The translations under genes and the position numbers were made by a program. From contig NZ_JAQSDO010000009.1 in assembly GCF_029945965.1 (NCBI RefSeq), forward strand, positions 1 to 58,535: DNA of 58,535 nt, written 5' to 3'. Of this stretch, positions 38,677 through 50,134 are shown piece after piece. Source of the stretch: Thermomonas sp. (GTDB lineage: Bacteria; Pseudomonadota; Gammaproteobacteria; Xanthomonadales; Xanthomonadaceae). Each line of letters begins with the position of its first letter. Position 1 is the stretch's first letter. The notes under the pieces are model-generated. The model did not search any database, was not told the origin of the DNA, and saw nothing but the letters and a program-made list of their open reading frames with translations.

Positions 38677-40012
38677 TCTCCCCTCCATGCCGTCAGCCTC
38701 CCGCCATCAGACAAAGGTAGGCGTGCGCGTTCCGCCGGCAGGGGTAACGTGGACCGCAGCGCCTGAGCCTCCCGATCTACGACTACTGCAATTGTTCTTC
38801 CTGGCCGCCGCTGTGTTTGTGGTGTCGGCTGGCTATGGCTCGCTTCTTCCGCTGCTGCCGGGCTGGTTGTCGCTGCAAATACCGGGATCGACACCCGTCG
38901 AAGTGGCCCGGCATGTGGGTTTCCTCAGTGGCGCCTATACGGCAGGCGTGCTTGTCGGGGCGCCGATCTGGGGCCGGATATCCGACCGACTGGGCCGATC
39001 GCGCATTCTGGTGATGGGGCTGGTCGGCTACGTCGCCAGCCTGCTGCTGTTGTTGCTGCTCTCCATGGGGGAGCTGTGGGCCATCTACGTGTTGCGTGCC
39101 TCAGCCGGATTGTTCGTCGCAGCCGTGGTGCCGGTCGTTCCGGCGCTGGTGGCAGCCCACACGCCCAAGGCAATTCGAGCGCGTCGCTTTGCCTGGCTTG
39201 GCGCGGCCTCGCTTCTCGGCTTCCTGTTTGGGCCGGCGCTGAATGCGGTCGCCGACTCTATTGCTGCGGTATTCAGCAACGGAGATGCATTGATCGCCTT
39301 TTCAACGCGCGTCGTTATCGCGCTCTCCGCCTTGCTTGGGGCAGCGATGATGCTCGGCCTGGCGCTGACCCTGCCCGCTTACACGGATACTTCGGACCGT
39401 ATAGAGGCCGACGTGTCCGCGCCTGTGGGCTTCGCAGCACTCTGGTGGTTGACGGTAGCCGTCAACCTGGTCCTTTCCGGGTTCGAGCTTGGCATCGTGT
39501 TGCAAGGTCGCCAGCATGCAGAACTCTCGACACAGCAAGTGGCAATGATGTTCGCCGAATGCAGCCTGGTGATGCTCGCTATCAACGCCTTGCTGTTCTT
39601 CACCGCCTTGCTGGACAAAGTGTCACCGCGCCTGGTTGTCGCAGCCGGTTCGCTGCTTGGCATGGCAGGCCTTGCCGCTCTGGCCTTGCATGAAACAGAC
39701 AAGTGGATGTACATCGGTGTCAGTCTCGCCTCTGCCGGAACGGGTTTGGTACTGCCGGTGATCTCGTTCCTAGCCGCAGGCGCATCGCACCGCAAGTTGG
39801 GCGCAACAATGGGTGCGCTCGCCGCCGCGGGAGCGCTAGGGCAAACGCTAGGCTCGGCTACCGGGGGGTGGCTCTTTGGCGCAGTCGCCCGGCTCAGCTT
39901 TGCCTGGCTCGCGCTGCCGCTGTTGGCGACGCTGATCCTGATTCTGCTTCGTCCTTCATGGTGGAGGGCTGCGGCTACTGCGCCAGAAGCTGCACTCTCA
40001 CCGTCGCACTAA
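38648..40012 (+). CDS. Major facilitator superfamily transporter
   Basis: Inner-membrane transporter of 454 residues with 12 predicted helices beginning at about residue 48 after a polar N-terminal tail. The MFS motif A is clear in the loop after helix 2 (GAPIWGRISDRLGRSRIL), and the second half has its counterpart ending in GATMGALAAAGALGQTLGS, typical of drug/proton antiporters of the DHA1 group. The ATG at 38648 lies inside the 3' end of the CFA gene. The substrate is unknown; efflux is more likely than uptake from the motif pattern. Confidence 0.85.
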   Translation: MVKTEVSGPDLPSMPSASRHQTKVGVRVPPAGVTWTAAPEPPDLRLLQLFFLAAAVFVVSAGYGSLLPLLPGWLSLQIPGSTPVEVARHVGFLSGAYTAGVLVGAPIWGRISDRLGRSRILVMGLVGYVASLLLLLLLSMGELWAIYVLRASAGLFVAAVVPVVPALVAAHTPKAIRARRFAWLGAASLLGFLFGPALNAVADSIAAVFSNGDALIAFSTRVVIALSALLGAAMMLGLALTLPAYTDTSDRIEADVSAPVGFAALWWLTVAVNLVLSGFELGIVLQGRQHAELSTQQVAMMFAECSLVMLAINALLFFTALLDKVSPRLVVAAGSLLGMAGLAALALHETDKWMYIGVSLASAGTGLVLPVISFLAAGASHRKLGATMGALAAAGALGQTLGSATGGWLFGAVARLSFAWLALPLLATLILILLRPSWWRAAATAPEAALSPSH

Positions 40013-40039
40013 TTTCATCTGTAACTCAAGGAGAAAAAC

Positions 40040-40249
40040 ATGACATGGCTTGCACAAAACTGGATCTGGGTACTTTTCGGCATCGCCTTTGTGGCGATGC
40101 ACCTGTTCGGGCACGGGGGCCATGGTGGCCACGGTAGTCACAGCTCGCATCAAAGCACACGTCGCGATTCCAGCGCCGTCCCCGCGGGTCGACCCGAGGG
40201 ATCGAGCCCTGTCACACCCGTGGACACCAGCGGCCAACGCCATCACTAG
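40040..40249 (+). CDS. Small His-rich membrane protein (DUF2933-like)
   Basis: Protein of 69 residues: one membrane helix (about 8-23, NWIWVLFGIAFVAMHLF) followed by GHGGHGGHGSHSSHQS, a His/Gly-rich potential metal-binding stretch, and a polar tail. AAGGAG precedes the ATG. It resembles the DUF2933 proteins found beside copper-resistance genes. It is followed nine bases later by a DUF5676-like gene, another frequent companion. Confidence 0.75.
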   Translation: MTWLAQNWIWVLFGIAFVAMHLFGHGGHGGHGSHSSHQSTRRDSSAVPAGRPEGSSPVTPVDTSGQRHH

Positions 40250-40258
40250 GAAAATGCC

Positions 40259-40516
40259 ATGCTCAACATCAAGGTAGTTTCCTGGGCACTCGCCACCGCG
40301 ACGGCAATCTCGTTTGTTGTCTGCGTGGCTTACGGGCTGGCCACGCCGGAGGCCCTGCATATGCACGCCTTCCTTAAACTAGTGCTACCGGGCTTCAAGT
40401 GGCTCTCGCTACCGGGCTTCCTGATCGGGCTGGTCGAAAGCTTTCTCTTTGGTGCTTACGCCGGTCTGGTTTATGTGCCGGTCTACAACTTCTTTGTGCG
40501 CCGGTTTGATCGTTGA
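40259..40516 (+). CDS. DUF5676-like membrane protein
   Basis: Protein of 85 residues with two membrane helices (about 7-26 and 55-80) and the pattern ALHMHAFLKLVLPGFKWLS followed by GFLIGLVESFLFGAYAGL that marks DUF5676 proteins. Function unknown; this family is often found in copper and stress clusters. Its stop codon is directly followed by the fragment of an asnO gene, so it marks the right edge of the block 29094-40516. Confidence 0.8.
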   Translation: MLNIKVVSWALATATAISFVVCVAYGLATPEALHMHAFLKLVLPGFKWLSLPGFLIGLVESFLFGAYAGLVYVPVYNFFVRRFDR

Positions 40517-40567
40517 TCACTGCTGGAACTCTGGCTGCAATTAGACGTGGACGCAATACTCCCATTT
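40517..40567 (+). pseudogene. Scar of the 3' end of an asnO-like gene
   Basis: Directly after the DUF5676 stop the sequence reads SLLELWLQLDVDAILPF, matching 12 of the 17 residues ALLELWLQLNVDAVTAF at the C-terminus of the amidotransferase ending at 29093. DNA similarity continues with one gap to the original stop region (GCACTGA in both). The rest of the gene is absent. The frame runs on into uspA. Confidence 0.8.
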
Positions 40568-40585
40568 ACACACAGAAGCACTGAT

Positions 40586-41068
40586 ATGTACCAACGAATC
40601 TTAGTCCCAGTTGACGGCAGCGCCACGTCCGACGCGGGTCTCTCCGAAGCGATCAAACTGGCGAAACTCACCGGGGCTAGCCTGCAGGTTCTGCATGTAG
40701 TCGACGGGGTGACCGCCCTGATGAGCGGCGAGGGTTACGTGTCGGGCGACGTCTTCGAGATCCTGAAGCAGGCGGGTCAGAGCGTCCTGGACGAAGCCAG
40801 GATGAAAGTCGATGCTGCTGGCATCCCCGTGGATACCGCACTCTTCGACGATCTCAGCCACAGACTGTCCGATCGCGTGGCGGAGCAAGTCAAGGAGTGG
40901 GATGCCGACCTGATCGTACTCGGAACCCACGGTCGGCGCGGCGTGCGACGAATGTTACTCGGCAGTGATGCCGAACAGATCGTACGTACCGCGACGGTCC
41001 CGGTGTTGCTCGTCCGCGGCACAGATATTGAAACCGCTCAAACAGCGTCGACCTTGGAGGCCACATGA
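40586..41068 (+). CDS. uspA: Universal stress protein, UspA family
   Basis: Cytoplasmic stress protein of 160 residues. It has the ILVPVDGS start with the ATP-contact Asp, an AIKLAKLTGASLQVLHVV helix-strand unit (split here), and the nucleotide loop DLIVLGTHGRRGVRRMLLGSDAEQIVR followed by PVLLVR, the GxxGxRG...GS pattern of ATP-binding Usp proteins. The ATG at 40586 is chosen because it opens MYQRILVPVDG; the frame upstream is asnO scar. Its stop overlaps the transaldolase start (ATGA), tying stress response and sugar phosphate metabolism in one transcript. Confidence 0.93.
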   Translation: MYQRILVPVDGSATSDAGLSEAIKLAKLTGASLQVLHVVDGVTALMSGEGYVSGDVFEILKQAGQSVLDEARMKVDAAGIPVDTALFDDLSHRLSDRVAEQVKEWDADLIVLGTHGRRGVRRMLLGSDAEQIVRTATVPVLLVRGTDIETAQTASTLEAT

Positions 41069-42165
41069 AACCGACCCGGCACTTGCATGAACTTGGCCAG
41101 AGCCTGTGGCTGGACAACATCACCCGCACCTTGCTCGACGACGGCACACTGGCGCGCTACATCGCCGAGCTCTCGATCACCGGCCTGACCTCCAACCCCA
41201 GCATCTTCGATGCCGCCATTGGCGGCGGCGATGCTTACGACGCGGCCATCCACGCCAAGACGCTGGCCGGGCTGGCCGGTGAGGCGCTATTTACAGAGCT
41301 GGCGCTGGAAGACCTGCGACGCGCTGCCGAGCTGTTCCGGCCAGTGTTTGATGCCACCGATCAGGTCGATGGCTGGGTCTCGATGGAGATCTCGCCCCTG
41401 CTGGCAGCTGATACCGCAGGCTCCATCGCAGCAGCCCGTCAGATCCACGACCAGGCTCAGCGCGCCAACCTGTTCGTGAAAATTCCCGGTACGCCGCAAG
41501 GGGTGGCAGCCATCGAGCAGGCGATCTTTCTCGGCATCCCCATCAATGTGACGCTGCTGTTTTCCTGTGCCCACTACCAGGCCGCAGCCGAAGCCTATCT
41601 GCGTGGCATCGAACGACGCCTCGTGGCGGGGCTCGATCCGCACGTGGGCTCAGTCGCCTCTCTGTTCATCAGCCGCTGGGACGTGGCTGGCAACCCGCAA
41701 CTGCCCACCGAACTGCAGCACAAGCTAGGTATCGCGGTGGCCCGGAAAACCTACCGGGCCTACCGCGAACTGCTGGCATCGACGCGCTGGCAGAAACTCG
41801 CCGCCGCCGGCGCGAAACCTCAGCGATTGCTGTGGGCCAGCACGGGCACCAAGGACCCAGCAGCGCCCGATACCTTGTACGTCAGCGCTCTCGCTGCGCC
41901 CGATACCATCGACACCATACCCGAGAAGACCTTGCATGCATTCGCCGACCACGGCCAGTTGCACGGTGTTATTCCGCTCGATGGCGATGACGTCGATGAA
42001 GTACTACTTAAGATCAACCGCGCGGGCTTGGATGTCGAGGCACTGGCCGCAAAGCTCCAGCAAGACGGCGCGGACGCCTTCGTCAAGTCGTGGCAGCAAC
42101 TGCTGCAGCGGATTGCCAAAAAGTCGGGCCAATCACCACCCCACCGCGCACCGTCGACTGCCTGA
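41065..42165 (+). CDS. tal: Transaldolase
   Basis: Transaldolase of 366 residues, moving a dihydroxyacetone unit between sugar phosphates (sedoheptulose 7-phosphate + glyceraldehyde 3-phosphate to erythrose 4-phosphate + fructose 6-phosphate). Signatures: GLTSNPSIFDAAI, VSMEISPLLA, the Schiff-base lysine in NLFVKIPGT, and SVASLFISRWD. The length and style are of the longer TIGR00876-type transaldolases rather than E. coli TalB. It overlaps uspA by ATGA. With transketolase and phosphoketolase downstream it supplies the carbon-rearranging part of the bifid shunt. Confidence 0.94.
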   Translation: MKPTRHLHELGQSLWLDNITRTLLDDGTLARYIAELSITGLTSNPSIFDAAIGGGDAYDAAIHAKTLAGLAGEALFTELALEDLRRAAELFRPVFDATDQVDGWVSMEISPLLAADTAGSIAAARQIHDQAQRANLFVKIPGTPQGVAAIEQAIFLGIPINVTLLFSCAHYQAAAEAYLRGIERRLVAGLDPHVGSVASLFISRWDVAGNPQLPTELQHKLGIAVARKTYRAYRELLASTRWQKLAAAGAKPQRLLWASTGTKDPAAPDTLYVSALAAPDTIDTIPEKTLHAFADHGQLHGVIPLDGDDVDEVLLKINRAGLDVEALAAKLQQDGADAFVKSWQQLLQRIAKKSGQSPPHRAPSTA

Positions 42166-42204
42166 CATGAACCTACTCACCAGCATCCAAATCTGTTTTT
42201 CAAG

Positions 42205-45200
42205 ATGGAAAGCGCAATGTCGGATCTGACTTCCCCCCGCGTCGCAAGCGCACGCCGTCTTTGCCTTCTTTCGAACGGCACCTACAGCGTGATGCTGAGC
42301 GAAAACGGGGCCGGCTTCAGTCGCTGGAGGGATCTGGCCGTCACGCGCTGGCGCGAGGACTCGACGCGCGACGCTTGGGGCAGCTATTTGCTGCTGCGTG
42401 ACGAACAGACCGGTGCGGCGTGGTCAGCGACTCGGCAACCATTGGATTCCGGCCCACTCGATACGACAGTGACCTTCGACGAAGGTCGCGCCGAATTCGT
42501 CCGACGGGAAGGCTCGCTCACAAGCACGCTGCAAATTGCCGTAGATCCCGACGCCGATATCGAATTGCGGCGCCTCACTCTGACTAACCACGGCGCATCT
42601 TCACGCAGACTGTCGTTAACGTCGTATGCCGAGTTGGTCGTCGGTCCGATCGAAGCCGACAACGCGCACCCGGCGTTTTCCAAAATGTTCGTCCAGACAG
42701 CGGGGGACGGCGTGCGCGGCGTGCTGCTGGCCAACCGGCGACAGCGTGCGAAGGGCGAGACCGGGATCTGGGCGGCCCATGCGCTCCAAACTGAAGGGCG
42801 ACCGGGCGAGCGCTCCTTCGAACACGAGACAGATCGTGCCCGTTTCCTCGGCCGTTGTCGCGCGTTGCCCGATGCGCAGGCCATGCAGCCGGGCGCGACT
42901 TTGTCGAACTTCACCGGCACGGTACTCGATCCAATCTTCAGCCTGCGGCAGCACGTCACCCTCGCGCCTGGCTGTACCGTTTCGCTGCTGCTTTGGACGC
43001 GGCTGGCCGACACGCGCGAAGGCGCGTTGGCACTAACCGCACAACTCGATGACCCGAACGCTGCAGAACAGCTTTTCCAGAACGCAGCCCGCTACGCTTG
43101 TGCCGAACGATCACGTTTAGGCGTCGACAAGGCGCAAAGCATCCGCTTTGACCGTTGGCTCGGTGCGCTGCTGTTCAGTGATCCGTCCCAACGCGCCGCT
43201 GGCGGCTTGCTCGCGCGTGGACATGGGGGGGCGCAAACGTTGTGGGCCGCCGGTATCAGCGGCGACCGGCCGATCATGCTGCTGCGTGCGAGCAGTCCCG
43301 TAGAACTGCCGCTCCTGGAGGCGGTTCTGCTCGCGCAGGCGGATTGGCGCAGCAAGCGCCTGGCTGTTGACGTGGTCATACTCAACACGGCACGCTCCGG
43401 TGCGGCCGATACGCTCCACCACGCGATCGTGCCGCTAGTCAGCGCCCAACAGCTGCGCTTCAAAGCCGACAGCGCAGCAGTCAAGACCGAGGTGTTCCTG
43501 TTCCGCGCCTCTGCGATCAGCGAGGAAGTTCGGGATGGACTGCTCACGGTGGCACGCGTGCTGCTCGGCCCCAACGATCCCGTAGACGATGTCCTTGGGG
43601 GCGAACCGATGAACGTGGCGGCGGTTGCCCCCTTGGTCGCCAGCACACCGGCGCAAACAGTCGGCACGTCCGCAGAGTCTCTCGAATTCCCAAATGGCCA
43701 CGGTGGTTTCAGCTGCGCCGGGCGGGCATACCACGTTGATCTCGAAGAAGGGCGCTGCACGCCGGCACCGTGGATCAATGTGATCTCAAACCCCGACTTC
43801 GGCTGCCTGGTCTCTGCGGAGGGCGGCGGGTACACATGGTCGGTCAACAGCCAACAGAACCCGCTCACGCCATGGCCGAACGATCCGGTCAGTGACAGCC
43901 CGCACGAAGTTCTCTACTTGCGTGACGAAGACAGCGGCTCCTTGTGGAGCGCGACCGCCTTGCCCATTCGTGTCGCCGGTGCCGCATACCACACTACTCA
44001 CGGCAAGGGTTACAGCCGGTTTTCGAGCAATGCACATGGCATCGATCTGGAGCTGACCATGTGCGTCGCTCCGACCGACTCCGTAAAGCTGTCGCGGCTA
44101 AGGCTATGCAACCGCAGCACATCGCTTAGACGTTTGTCGGTCACGGCGTATGTCGAGTGGGCGCTCGGGGCAATCGGAAGTGAGCCCGTGCCGTTCGTGG
44201 TCACGGCGCGGGATGAGCAAACTGGCGCACTGTTGGCGCGCAACCGGTGGCGCAGTGAGTTCGCCGATCGCGTGGCGTTCGCCGACCTGTGCGGTTTGCA
44301 ACAGTCGATAAGCGGGGATCGCAAGGAGTTTCTTGGATCCTTGGGCAACGTCAGTCAACCCGCTGCGCTGCAGATCAAATCGGCGTTGTCGGGTCGTGTC
44401 GGCGCGGGACTGGACCCGTGCGGCGCGCTGCAGACACGCATCGAGTTGTCACCCAATACGCAAATCGACCTCGTTTTTCTGCTCGGCGACGCGGCTTCCG
44501 AAGAGACCGCGCAGGCATTGATCGTGAAGTACCGTGCCGATTGCTTCGATCAGATTCTCGTAGAAGTCGCAGCGCAGTGGAGTGGCCTGCTCGACACTGT
44601 TCAGGTGCGCACGCCGAACCGGGCATTGGACATCATGCTCAACGACTGGCTCCTCTACCAGGTCTTGAGTTGCCGCGTGTGGGCGCGCTGCGCCTACTAC
44701 CAGACGAGCGGCGCGTACGGATTCCGTGACCAGTTGCAGGACGTGATGGCGCTATGTGTGAGTCGCCCTGATCTCGCCCGCGAACACATTCTGCGCGCAG
44801 CCGGCCGCCAGTTCATTGAGGGTGACGTTCAACACTGGTGGCTGCCGCCTGGTGGGCAGGGCATACGAACCAGGATCAGCGACGACCGCATATGGCTCGT
44901 CTACGTCGCAGCGCACTATGTCGATGTGACGGGCGATGCAGCAGTGATGGACGAATTTCTCCCGTTTCTCGTTGGCCCGCCCATCCCCGCGGACGCGACA
45001 GATTCATTCGCGCTGCCGGGTGCATCCCCCGAGATAGCCAATCTATACGAACACTGTGTCCGTGCGCTTGATTCAGGACTGACGCGTGGGGCGCACGGCC
45101 TGCCGCTGATGGGAACCGGTGACTGGAACGACGGGATGAACAGCGTCGGCGAGCAAGGCCGCGGGGAAAGCAGCTGGCTTGGCTGGTTTCTGGTAAGCAC

Positions 45201-46113
45201 CATCACGTCATTCTTGTCCCATGCCGAGCGGCGTGGCGATATGGAGCGAGCAAAACGCTGGCGCGAGTATGCGACCGAGCTGCGCGGTGCTCTGGAATTT
45301 GCGTGGGATGGCGAATGGTACCGGCGCGGTTATTACGACGATGGCGCGCCATTGGGCGCCCATCAGAGCGAAGAATGCCGGATCGACAGTATCGCCCAGT
45401 CGTGGAGCGTTCTGCCTGGTGCAACGAACCTGGAGCATGCATCGCAAGCCATGGAATCGGTCGACCGCATGTTGGTAGATCATGAGCATCAGGTCGCGCG
45501 ACTATTCACCCCACCATTCGATCTCAGTCCGGTCTATCCAGGTTACATCAAAGGCTACCCGCCGGGCGTGCGAGAAAACGGTGGACAATATTCCCACGGG
45601 GCGACCTGGTCAATCTTCGCCTGGGCTCGACTCGGCGACGGGGATCGCGCCGGCGCGATGTTCGATCTGATCAACCCGATCAATCGCAGCGAAAACGCCG
45701 AAGCCGTCGCCCGATACAAGGTGGAGCCGTACGTCGCAAACGCAGACGTTTACTCCGTTACGCCGCACGTGGGTCGCGGGGGCTGGACCTGGTACACCGG
45801 CACTGCCGGATGGCTGTACCGCGCCGGGCTCGAAGCTTTGCTCGGCTTTCAGCTCCGCGGAGATCGGCTGCTGATCGACCCTTGCATTCCAAAGAACTGG
45901 CCCGGTTTCGAGATCACCTACCGGCGACGCGGGCGAATGCACGCCGTCACGCGCTACGAAATTACGGTCGACAACGCTTCCCGTGTCGGTCGAGGCGTGA
46001 CGCGGGTCCAACTCGACGGAGAGGACCACTCTGCCACTGGCGGCGTCGAACTGATGGACGACGGAAAGGCCCACACGCTGCGCATCACCATTGGCCACAC
46101 AAAGGATCAATGA
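42205..46113 (+). CDS. GH94 phosphorylase-like protein, equal to the C-terminal half of cyclic beta-1,2-glucan synthase
   Basis: Protein of 1302 residues (ATG 42217, preceded by GGAAAG, is an alternative start). It has two GT36-type beta-sandwich domains, at about 15-290 ([21 protein letters not shown]) and about 520-770 ([20 protein letters not shown]), followed by a GH94 catalytic barrel with the general-acid Asp in TGDWNDGMN (D976; D973 adjacent). This is the layout of the C-terminal half of NdvB-type synthases, but the glycosyltransferase (GT84) and membrane parts are absent. GH94 enzymes phosphorolyse beta-glucans such as beta-1,2-glucan to alpha-glucose 1-phosphate, which suits the phosphoglucomutase gene that overlaps its end (ATGA). 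Confidence 0.88.
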   Translation: MESAMSDLTSPRVASARRLCLLSNGTYSVMLSENGAGFSRWRDLAVTRWREDSTRDAWGSYLLLRDEQTGAAWSATRQPLDSGPLDTTVTFDEGRAEFVRREGSLTSTLQIAVDPDADIELRRLTLTNHGASSRRLSLTSYAELVVGPIEADNAHPAFSKMFVQTAGDGVRGVLLANRRQRAKGETGIWAAHALQTEGRPGERSFEHETDRARFLGRCRALPDAQAMQPGATLSNFTGTVLDPIFSLRQHVTLAPGCTVSLLLWTRLADTREGALALTAQLDDPNAAEQLFQNAARYACAERSRLGVDKAQSIRFDRWLGALLFSDPSQRAAGGLLARGHGGAQTLWAAGISGDRPIMLLRASSPVELPLLEAVLLAQADWRSKRLAVDVVILNTARSGAADTLHHAIVPLVSAQQLRFKADSAAVKTEVFLFRASAISEEVRDGLLTVARVLLGPNDPVDDVLGGEPMNVAAVAPLVASTPAQTVGTSAESLEFPNGHGGFSCAGRAYHVDLEEGRCTPAPWINVISNPDFGCLVSAEGGGYTWSVNSQQNPLTPWPNDPVSDSPHEVLYLRDEDSGSLWSATALPIRVAGAAYHTTHGKGYSRFSSNAHGIDLELTMCVAPTDSVKLSRLRLCNRSTSLRRLSVTAYVEWALGAIGSEPVPFVVTARDEQTGALLARNRWRSEFADRVAFADLCGLQQSISGDRKEFLGSLGNVSQPAALQIKSALSGRVGAGLDPCGALQTRIELSPNTQIDLVFLLGDAASEETAQALIVKYRADCFDQILVEVAAQWSGLLDTVQVRTPNRALDIMLNDWLLYQVLSCRVWARCAYYQTSGAYGFRDQLQDVMALCVSRPDLAREHILRAAGRQFIEGDVQHWWLPPGGQGIRTRISDDRIWLVYVAAHYVDVTGDAAVMDEFLPFLVGPPIPADATDSFALPGASPEIANLYEHCVRALDSGLTRGAHGLPLMGTGDWNDGMNSVGEQGRGESSWLGWFLVSTITSFLSHAERRGDMERAKRWREYATELRGALEFAWDGEWYRRGYYDDGAPLGAHQSEECRIDSIAQSWSVLPGATNLEHASQAMESVDRMLVDHEHQVARLFTPPFDLSPVYPGYIKGYPPGVRENGGQYSHGATWSIFAWARLGDGDRAGAMFDLINPINRSENAEAVARYKVEPYVANADVYSVTPHVGRGGWTWYTGTAGWLYRAGLEALLGFQLRGDRLLIDPCIPKNWPGFEITYRRRGRMHAVTRYEITVDNASRVGRGVTRVQLDGEDHSATGGVELMDDGKAHTLRITIGHTKDQ

Positions 46114-47774
46114 TGCGCCAGAAAGTCAGCCCTTTCGCCGGCAAGCTCCTGCCACCAGAGAATCTCGTCGATGTACACAGCTTGCTGGCCGCGTACGCCG
46201 ACTTGCAGCCTGACGCTAGTGTGCCGGCGCAGCGCGTGGCATTCGGCACCTCGGGGCATCGCGGCACATCGTTTGACTGCAGCTTCAACGCATGGCATGT
46301 GCTGGCTATCACGCAAGCTCTCTGCGAGTACCGCAAGGGCAAAGGCATCAACGGCCCTTTGTTCATCGGTGTGGACACGCACGCACTTTCAAAGCCAGCG
46401 TTCGAAGACGCGTTGCAAGTGCTGGCCGGCAACGGCATACAGACAATGATTGCGCGTGGCGGTGAATTCACGCCAACGCCGGCGATCTCACATGCGATCC
46501 TTACCTACAACCGGGTCCGAACCAGCGGCTTGGCAGACGGCATTGTCATAACACCCTCCCATAACCCGCCAGACAGCGGAGGCTTCAAATACAACCCACC
46601 ACATGGGGGACCGTCCGATTCCGACATCACCGGCAGGGTACAAGAGCGCGCCAACACCTTGCTTGAAGGCGGCCTCAAGGGGGTCAAGCGCATTCCGCTG
46701 GCCCACGCGCGCAAAGCTGCCACCACGCAGGAAAACGACTATCTGGGCGCGTATATCGCCGACCTCGGCAACGTGATCGACTTCGATGTGATCCGAAGCG
46801 CCGGCCTGCGCCTGGGCGTTGACCCGCTCGGCGGCGCCGGCGTGCACTACTGGGCGCGGATTGCCGAGCACTACCAGCTCGACCTGACGGTGGTCAACGA
46901 GCAAGTCGATCCGCAATTTGCGTTCATGACGGCAGATTGGGACGGCAAGATTCGCATGGACCCGTCGTCGCGCTACGCGATGCAGCGGCTCGTCGCGTTG
47001 AAAGATCGCTACGACATCGCCTTCGCGTGCGATACCGATCACGACCGCCATGGCATTGTCACGCGCAGCAGCGGCCTGCTGACGCCGAACCACTACCTAA
47101 GCGTCGCCATCGACTATCTGTTCCAGCATCGGCCGCAGTGGGGCGCGGCGGCGGCGGTCGGCAAGACGGCGGTCAGCAGCGCGATGATTGATCGGGTTGC
47201 TGCCCGACTCGGTCGCAGCTTGTTCGAAGCGCCGGTCGGTTTCAAATGGTTCGCGCCCGGCCTGTTCGACGGCACCCTGGGCTTCGGCGGTGAGGAGAGT
47301 GCTGGGGCGTCTTTCCTGCGTCGCGACGGTAGTGTATGGACGACAGACAAGGACGGCATCGCGGCGGCACTGCTGTCGGCAGAGATCACCGCCAGAACCG
47401 ATCGCGACCCGGGCGCACGGTACAGCGAGCTGTGCACCGAGTTCGGAGAATTTTTTGCCGACCGCATTGATGCCCCGGCGAACGCGGCGCAAAAGCAATC
47501 ACTGGCGCAGATGACGCCCCGGCAGATCGTTCAGACCGAACTGGCCGGCGAGCCCATCACCAGCGTGATCGACAAGGCGCCTGGCAACAACGCGCCAATT
47601 GGCGGCATCAAGGTCAGCACGAAAAATGGCTGGTTCGCTGCGCGGCCCTCAGGCACTGAAGCCATCTACAAGATTTACGCGGAAAGCTTTCAGAGCGACG
47701 CCCACCTGCGTCTTCTGCTTGCAGAGGCACAACACATTGTGGACGCCGCCATCGAACCCAAGGAAAGATCATGA
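46110..47774 (+). CDS. pgm: Alpha-phosphoglucomutase
   Basis: Enzyme of 554 residues interconverting glucose 1-phosphate and glucose 6-phosphate. Motifs in order: TSGHRG (47-52), the phosphoserine loop TPSHNP with Ser150, metal loop DTDHDRHG, sugar loop GFGGEESAG, and the phosphate-binding [15 protein letters not shown] at the end. Length matches E. coli Pgm. It opens at ATGATG overlapping the GH94 stop and ends overlapping the phosphoketolase start (ATGA), so all three are coupled. It links the phosphorylase product to the hexose phosphate pool. Confidence 0.96.
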   Translation: MMRQKVSPFAGKLLPPENLVDVHSLLAAYADLQPDASVPAQRVAFGTSGHRGTSFDCSFNAWHVLAITQALCEYRKGKGINGPLFIGVDTHALSKPAFEDALQVLAGNGIQTMIARGGEFTPTPAISHAILTYNRVRTSGLADGIVITPSHNPPDSGGFKYNPPHGGPSDSDITGRVQERANTLLEGGLKGVKRIPLAHARKAATTQENDYLGAYIADLGNVIDFDVIRSAGLRLGVDPLGGAGVHYWARIAEHYQLDLTVVNEQVDPQFAFMTADWDGKIRMDPSSRYAMQRLVALKDRYDIAFACDTDHDRHGIVTRSSGLLTPNHYLSVAIDYLFQHRPQWGAAAAVGKTAVSSAMIDRVAARLGRSLFEAPVGFKWFAPGLFDGTLGFGGEESAGASFLRRDGSVWTTDKDGIAAALLSAEITARTDRDPGARYSELCTEFGEFFADRIDAPANAAQKQSLAQMTPRQIVQTELAGEPITSVIDKAPGNNAPIGGIKVSTKNGWFAARPSGTEAIYKIYAESFQSDAHLRLLLAEAQHIVDAAIEPKERS

Positions 47775-50134
47775 GCACCCTGACCCCGGACCTCCTTCGC
47801 AAGATGCACGCCTGGTGGCGCGCTGCCAACTACCTCTCAGTGGGGCAAATCTACCTGCACGCCAACCCGCTGCTCGAAGAGCCTTTGAGTCTGGCGCACA
47901 TCAAGCCGCGCCTGCTCGGACATTGGGGCACTACACCCGGCTTGAACTTGCTATATGTGCACCTGAACCGCCTTATCAGGGAGCACGACCTGGACATGAT
48001 CAACGTCATCGGCCCCGGTCACGGCGGCCCGGGGTTGGTGGCAAGCACCTACCTGGAAGGAACGTACACCGAGACCTATCCGGACATCTCGCGCGATAAG
48101 GACGGAATGCGCAAGCTATTCCGTCAGTTCTCGTGGCCGGGTGGCATTCCCAGCCACGTGGCGCCGGAAACACCGGGCTCCATCCACGAAGGCGGTGAGC
48201 TCGGTTACTCGCTAGCGCATGCCTATGGTGCGGCCTTCGACAACCCCAGTCTGATCGTGGCTTGCATCGTCGGAGACGGTGAAGCAGAAACTGGCGCTCT
48301 GGCGACAAGTTGGCATTCGAACAAATTTCTGAACCCTGCGCGAGATGGTGCGGTACTGCCGATCCTGCACCTCAACGGATTCAAGATCGCCAACCCCACC
48401 GTGCTGGCGCGGATCGGCCGCGAGGATCTGACGGCACTGCTGCGAGGTTACGGCCACGAGCCACACTTCGTGGTCGGCGACGACCCGATGGCGGTACACC
48501 AGCAACTGGCGCAGACGCTGGATGTCGTCCTAGCGCAGATCCAGGCCATCCAGGCTGCGGCGCGTGGGCCGGATGCCCGCACGCCGCCGCCACTTCCGCG
48601 CTGGCCGATGATCGTGTTGCAAACACCCAAGGGCTGGACCGGGCCCAAGGAGGTCGATGGCCTGCCGGTTGAAGGCACGTGGCGAGCGCACCAGGTGCCA
48701 ATCACGCAGTTCACCAACGCAGATCACATTCGCCAACTCGAAGACTGGATGCGCAGTTATGCGCCGCAGGAACTGTTTGACGCCAATGGCCGCTTCCGGG
48801 AAGAATTTGCTGCACTCGCACCGGTCGCCAACAGACGCATGGGCGCCAATCCACATGCCAACGGCGGTACATTGCTTGCACCGCTGGTCATGCCGGACTT
48901 CCGCGAATTTGCGGTGCCGGTTTCAAAGCCTGGCGGCACGCTTGGCGAATCCACGCGTGTCCTCGGAACCTTCCTCGCCGAGGTGATGCGCAGGAACACC
49001 GAAAGTGGCAACTTCCGCCTTTTCGGCCCGGACGAAACCGCGTCCAACCGGCTCGGTGCGGTGGTGGAAATCGCGGACAAGGCGTGGATGGCTGAGATCG
49101 ACGTGGTTGATATGAATCTGTCGGCGGACGGCCGTGTGATGGAAGTCCTGAGCGAGCATCTGTGCGAGGGATGGCTCGAAGGCTACCTGCTCACCGGGCG
49201 CCACGGCTTGTTCTCGTGTTACGAAGCATTCGTCCACATCATTGACTCGATGTTCAACCAGCACGCCAAGTGGCTGGAGGTGTGCCGTCACATCCCGTGG
49301 CGCAAGCCCATCGCGTCTCTCAACTACCTGCTCACCTCACATGTCTGGCAGCAGGACCACAATGGCTTTTCGCACCAGGACCCGGGCTTCATCGATGTGG
49401 TGGCGAACAAGAAGGCCGACGTGGTCCGCATCTATCTGGCACCCGACGCGAACTGCCTGCTGTCGATCACCGACCATTGCCTGCGCAGCCGCAACTACGT
49501 GAACCTGATCATCGCTGGCAAAGCACCCGCCTTGCAGTGGCTTGATATGGAGTCCGCCGTACAACACTGCACAGTCGGCGCGGGTATCTGGCCCTGGGCC
49601 AGCAACGATTTTGGTGGCGAACCCGATGTGGTGATGGCCTGCGCGGGCGACGTACCGACGCTCGAAACGCTGGCCGCCGTCGCGCTGCTGCGCGGCTATG
49701 TGCCGGACATCCGAATCCGCGTCGTGAACGTGGTCGACCTGATGGCATTGCAGTCGCAATCCGAGCATCCACATGGCCTGGACGATGATACGTTCGATGC
49801 CATGTTCACGCGCGACAAGCCTATCGTGTTCGCCTTCCACGGATACCCTGGGCTGATCCACCGCCTGACGTACCGTCGCCACAACCACGACAACCTGCAT
49901 TTGCGCGGCTACAAGGAAGAAGGCACAACGACGACGGCTTTCGATATGGTGGTGCTGAATAACATCGACCGCTATCAGCTCGCACTCGATGCGATACGCC
50001 GCGTCCCGCGCCTGGCGCACCTGGTTGAGGAGGCCACCCGACGTTATGACGACAGCATCGCGCGGCACAAAGCCTACATCAGCGAACACGGCGAGGACCT
50101 GCCGGACGTGCGTGACTGGCGCTGGCCAGCATGA
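47771..50134 (+). CDS. xfp: Xylulose 5-phosphate/fructose 6-phosphate phosphoketolase
   Basis: Thiamine diphosphate enzyme of 787 residues, cleaving xylulose 5-phosphate (and often fructose 6-phosphate) with phosphate to acetyl phosphate plus glyceraldehyde 3-phosphate (or erythrose 4-phosphate). Landmarks: [17 protein letters not shown], the ThDP-binding [10 protein letters not shown], and SHDVNH-like [24 protein letters not shown] in the middle domain (given here in part), with [18 protein letters not shown] near the end. Length is full. It overlaps pgm before it and acetate kinase after it by four bases each; the pairing with acetate kinase is typical of this pathway. Confidence 0.96.
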   Translation: MSTLTPDLLRKMHAWWRAANYLSVGQIYLHANPLLEEPLSLAHIKPRLLGHWGTTPGLNLLYVHLNRLIREHDLDMINVIGPGHGGPGLVASTYLEGTYTETYPDISRDKDGMRKLFRQFSWPGGIPSHVAPETPGSIHEGGELGYSLAHAYGAAFDNPSLIVACIVGDGEAETGALATSWHSNKFLNPARDGAVLPILHLNGFKIANPTVLARIGREDLTALLRGYGHEPHFVVGDDPMAVHQQLAQTLDVVLAQIQAIQAAARGPDARTPPPLPRWPMIVLQTPKGWTGPKEVDGLPVEGTWRAHQVPITQFTNADHIRQLEDWMRSYAPQELFDANGRFREEFAALAPVANRRMGANPHANGGTLLAPLVMPDFREFAVPVSKPGGTLGESTRVLGTFLAEVMRRNTESGNFRLFGPDETASNRLGAVVEIADKAWMAEIDVVDMNLSADGRVMEVLSEHLCEGWLEGYLLTGRHGLFSCYEAFVHIIDSMFNQHAKWLEVCRHIPWRKPIASLNYLLTSHVWQQDHNGFSHQDPGFIDVVANKKADVVRIYLAPDANCLLSITDHCLRSRNYVNLIIAGKAPALQWLDMESAVQHCTVGAGIWPWASNDFGGEPDVVMACAGDVPTLETLAAVALLRGYVPDIRIRVVNVVDLMALQSQSEHPHGLDDDTFDAMFTRDKPIVFAFHGYPGLIHRLTYRRHNHDNLHLRGYKEEGTTTTAFDMVVLNNIDRYQLALDAIRRVPRLAHLVEEATRRYDDSIARHKAYISEHGEDLPDVRDWRWPA

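Noticed and set aside
40547..40585. Extended start of the universal stress protein at a GTG
   Set aside because: The extra residues are the tail of the asnO scar; homologous proteins begin at the ATG at 40586.
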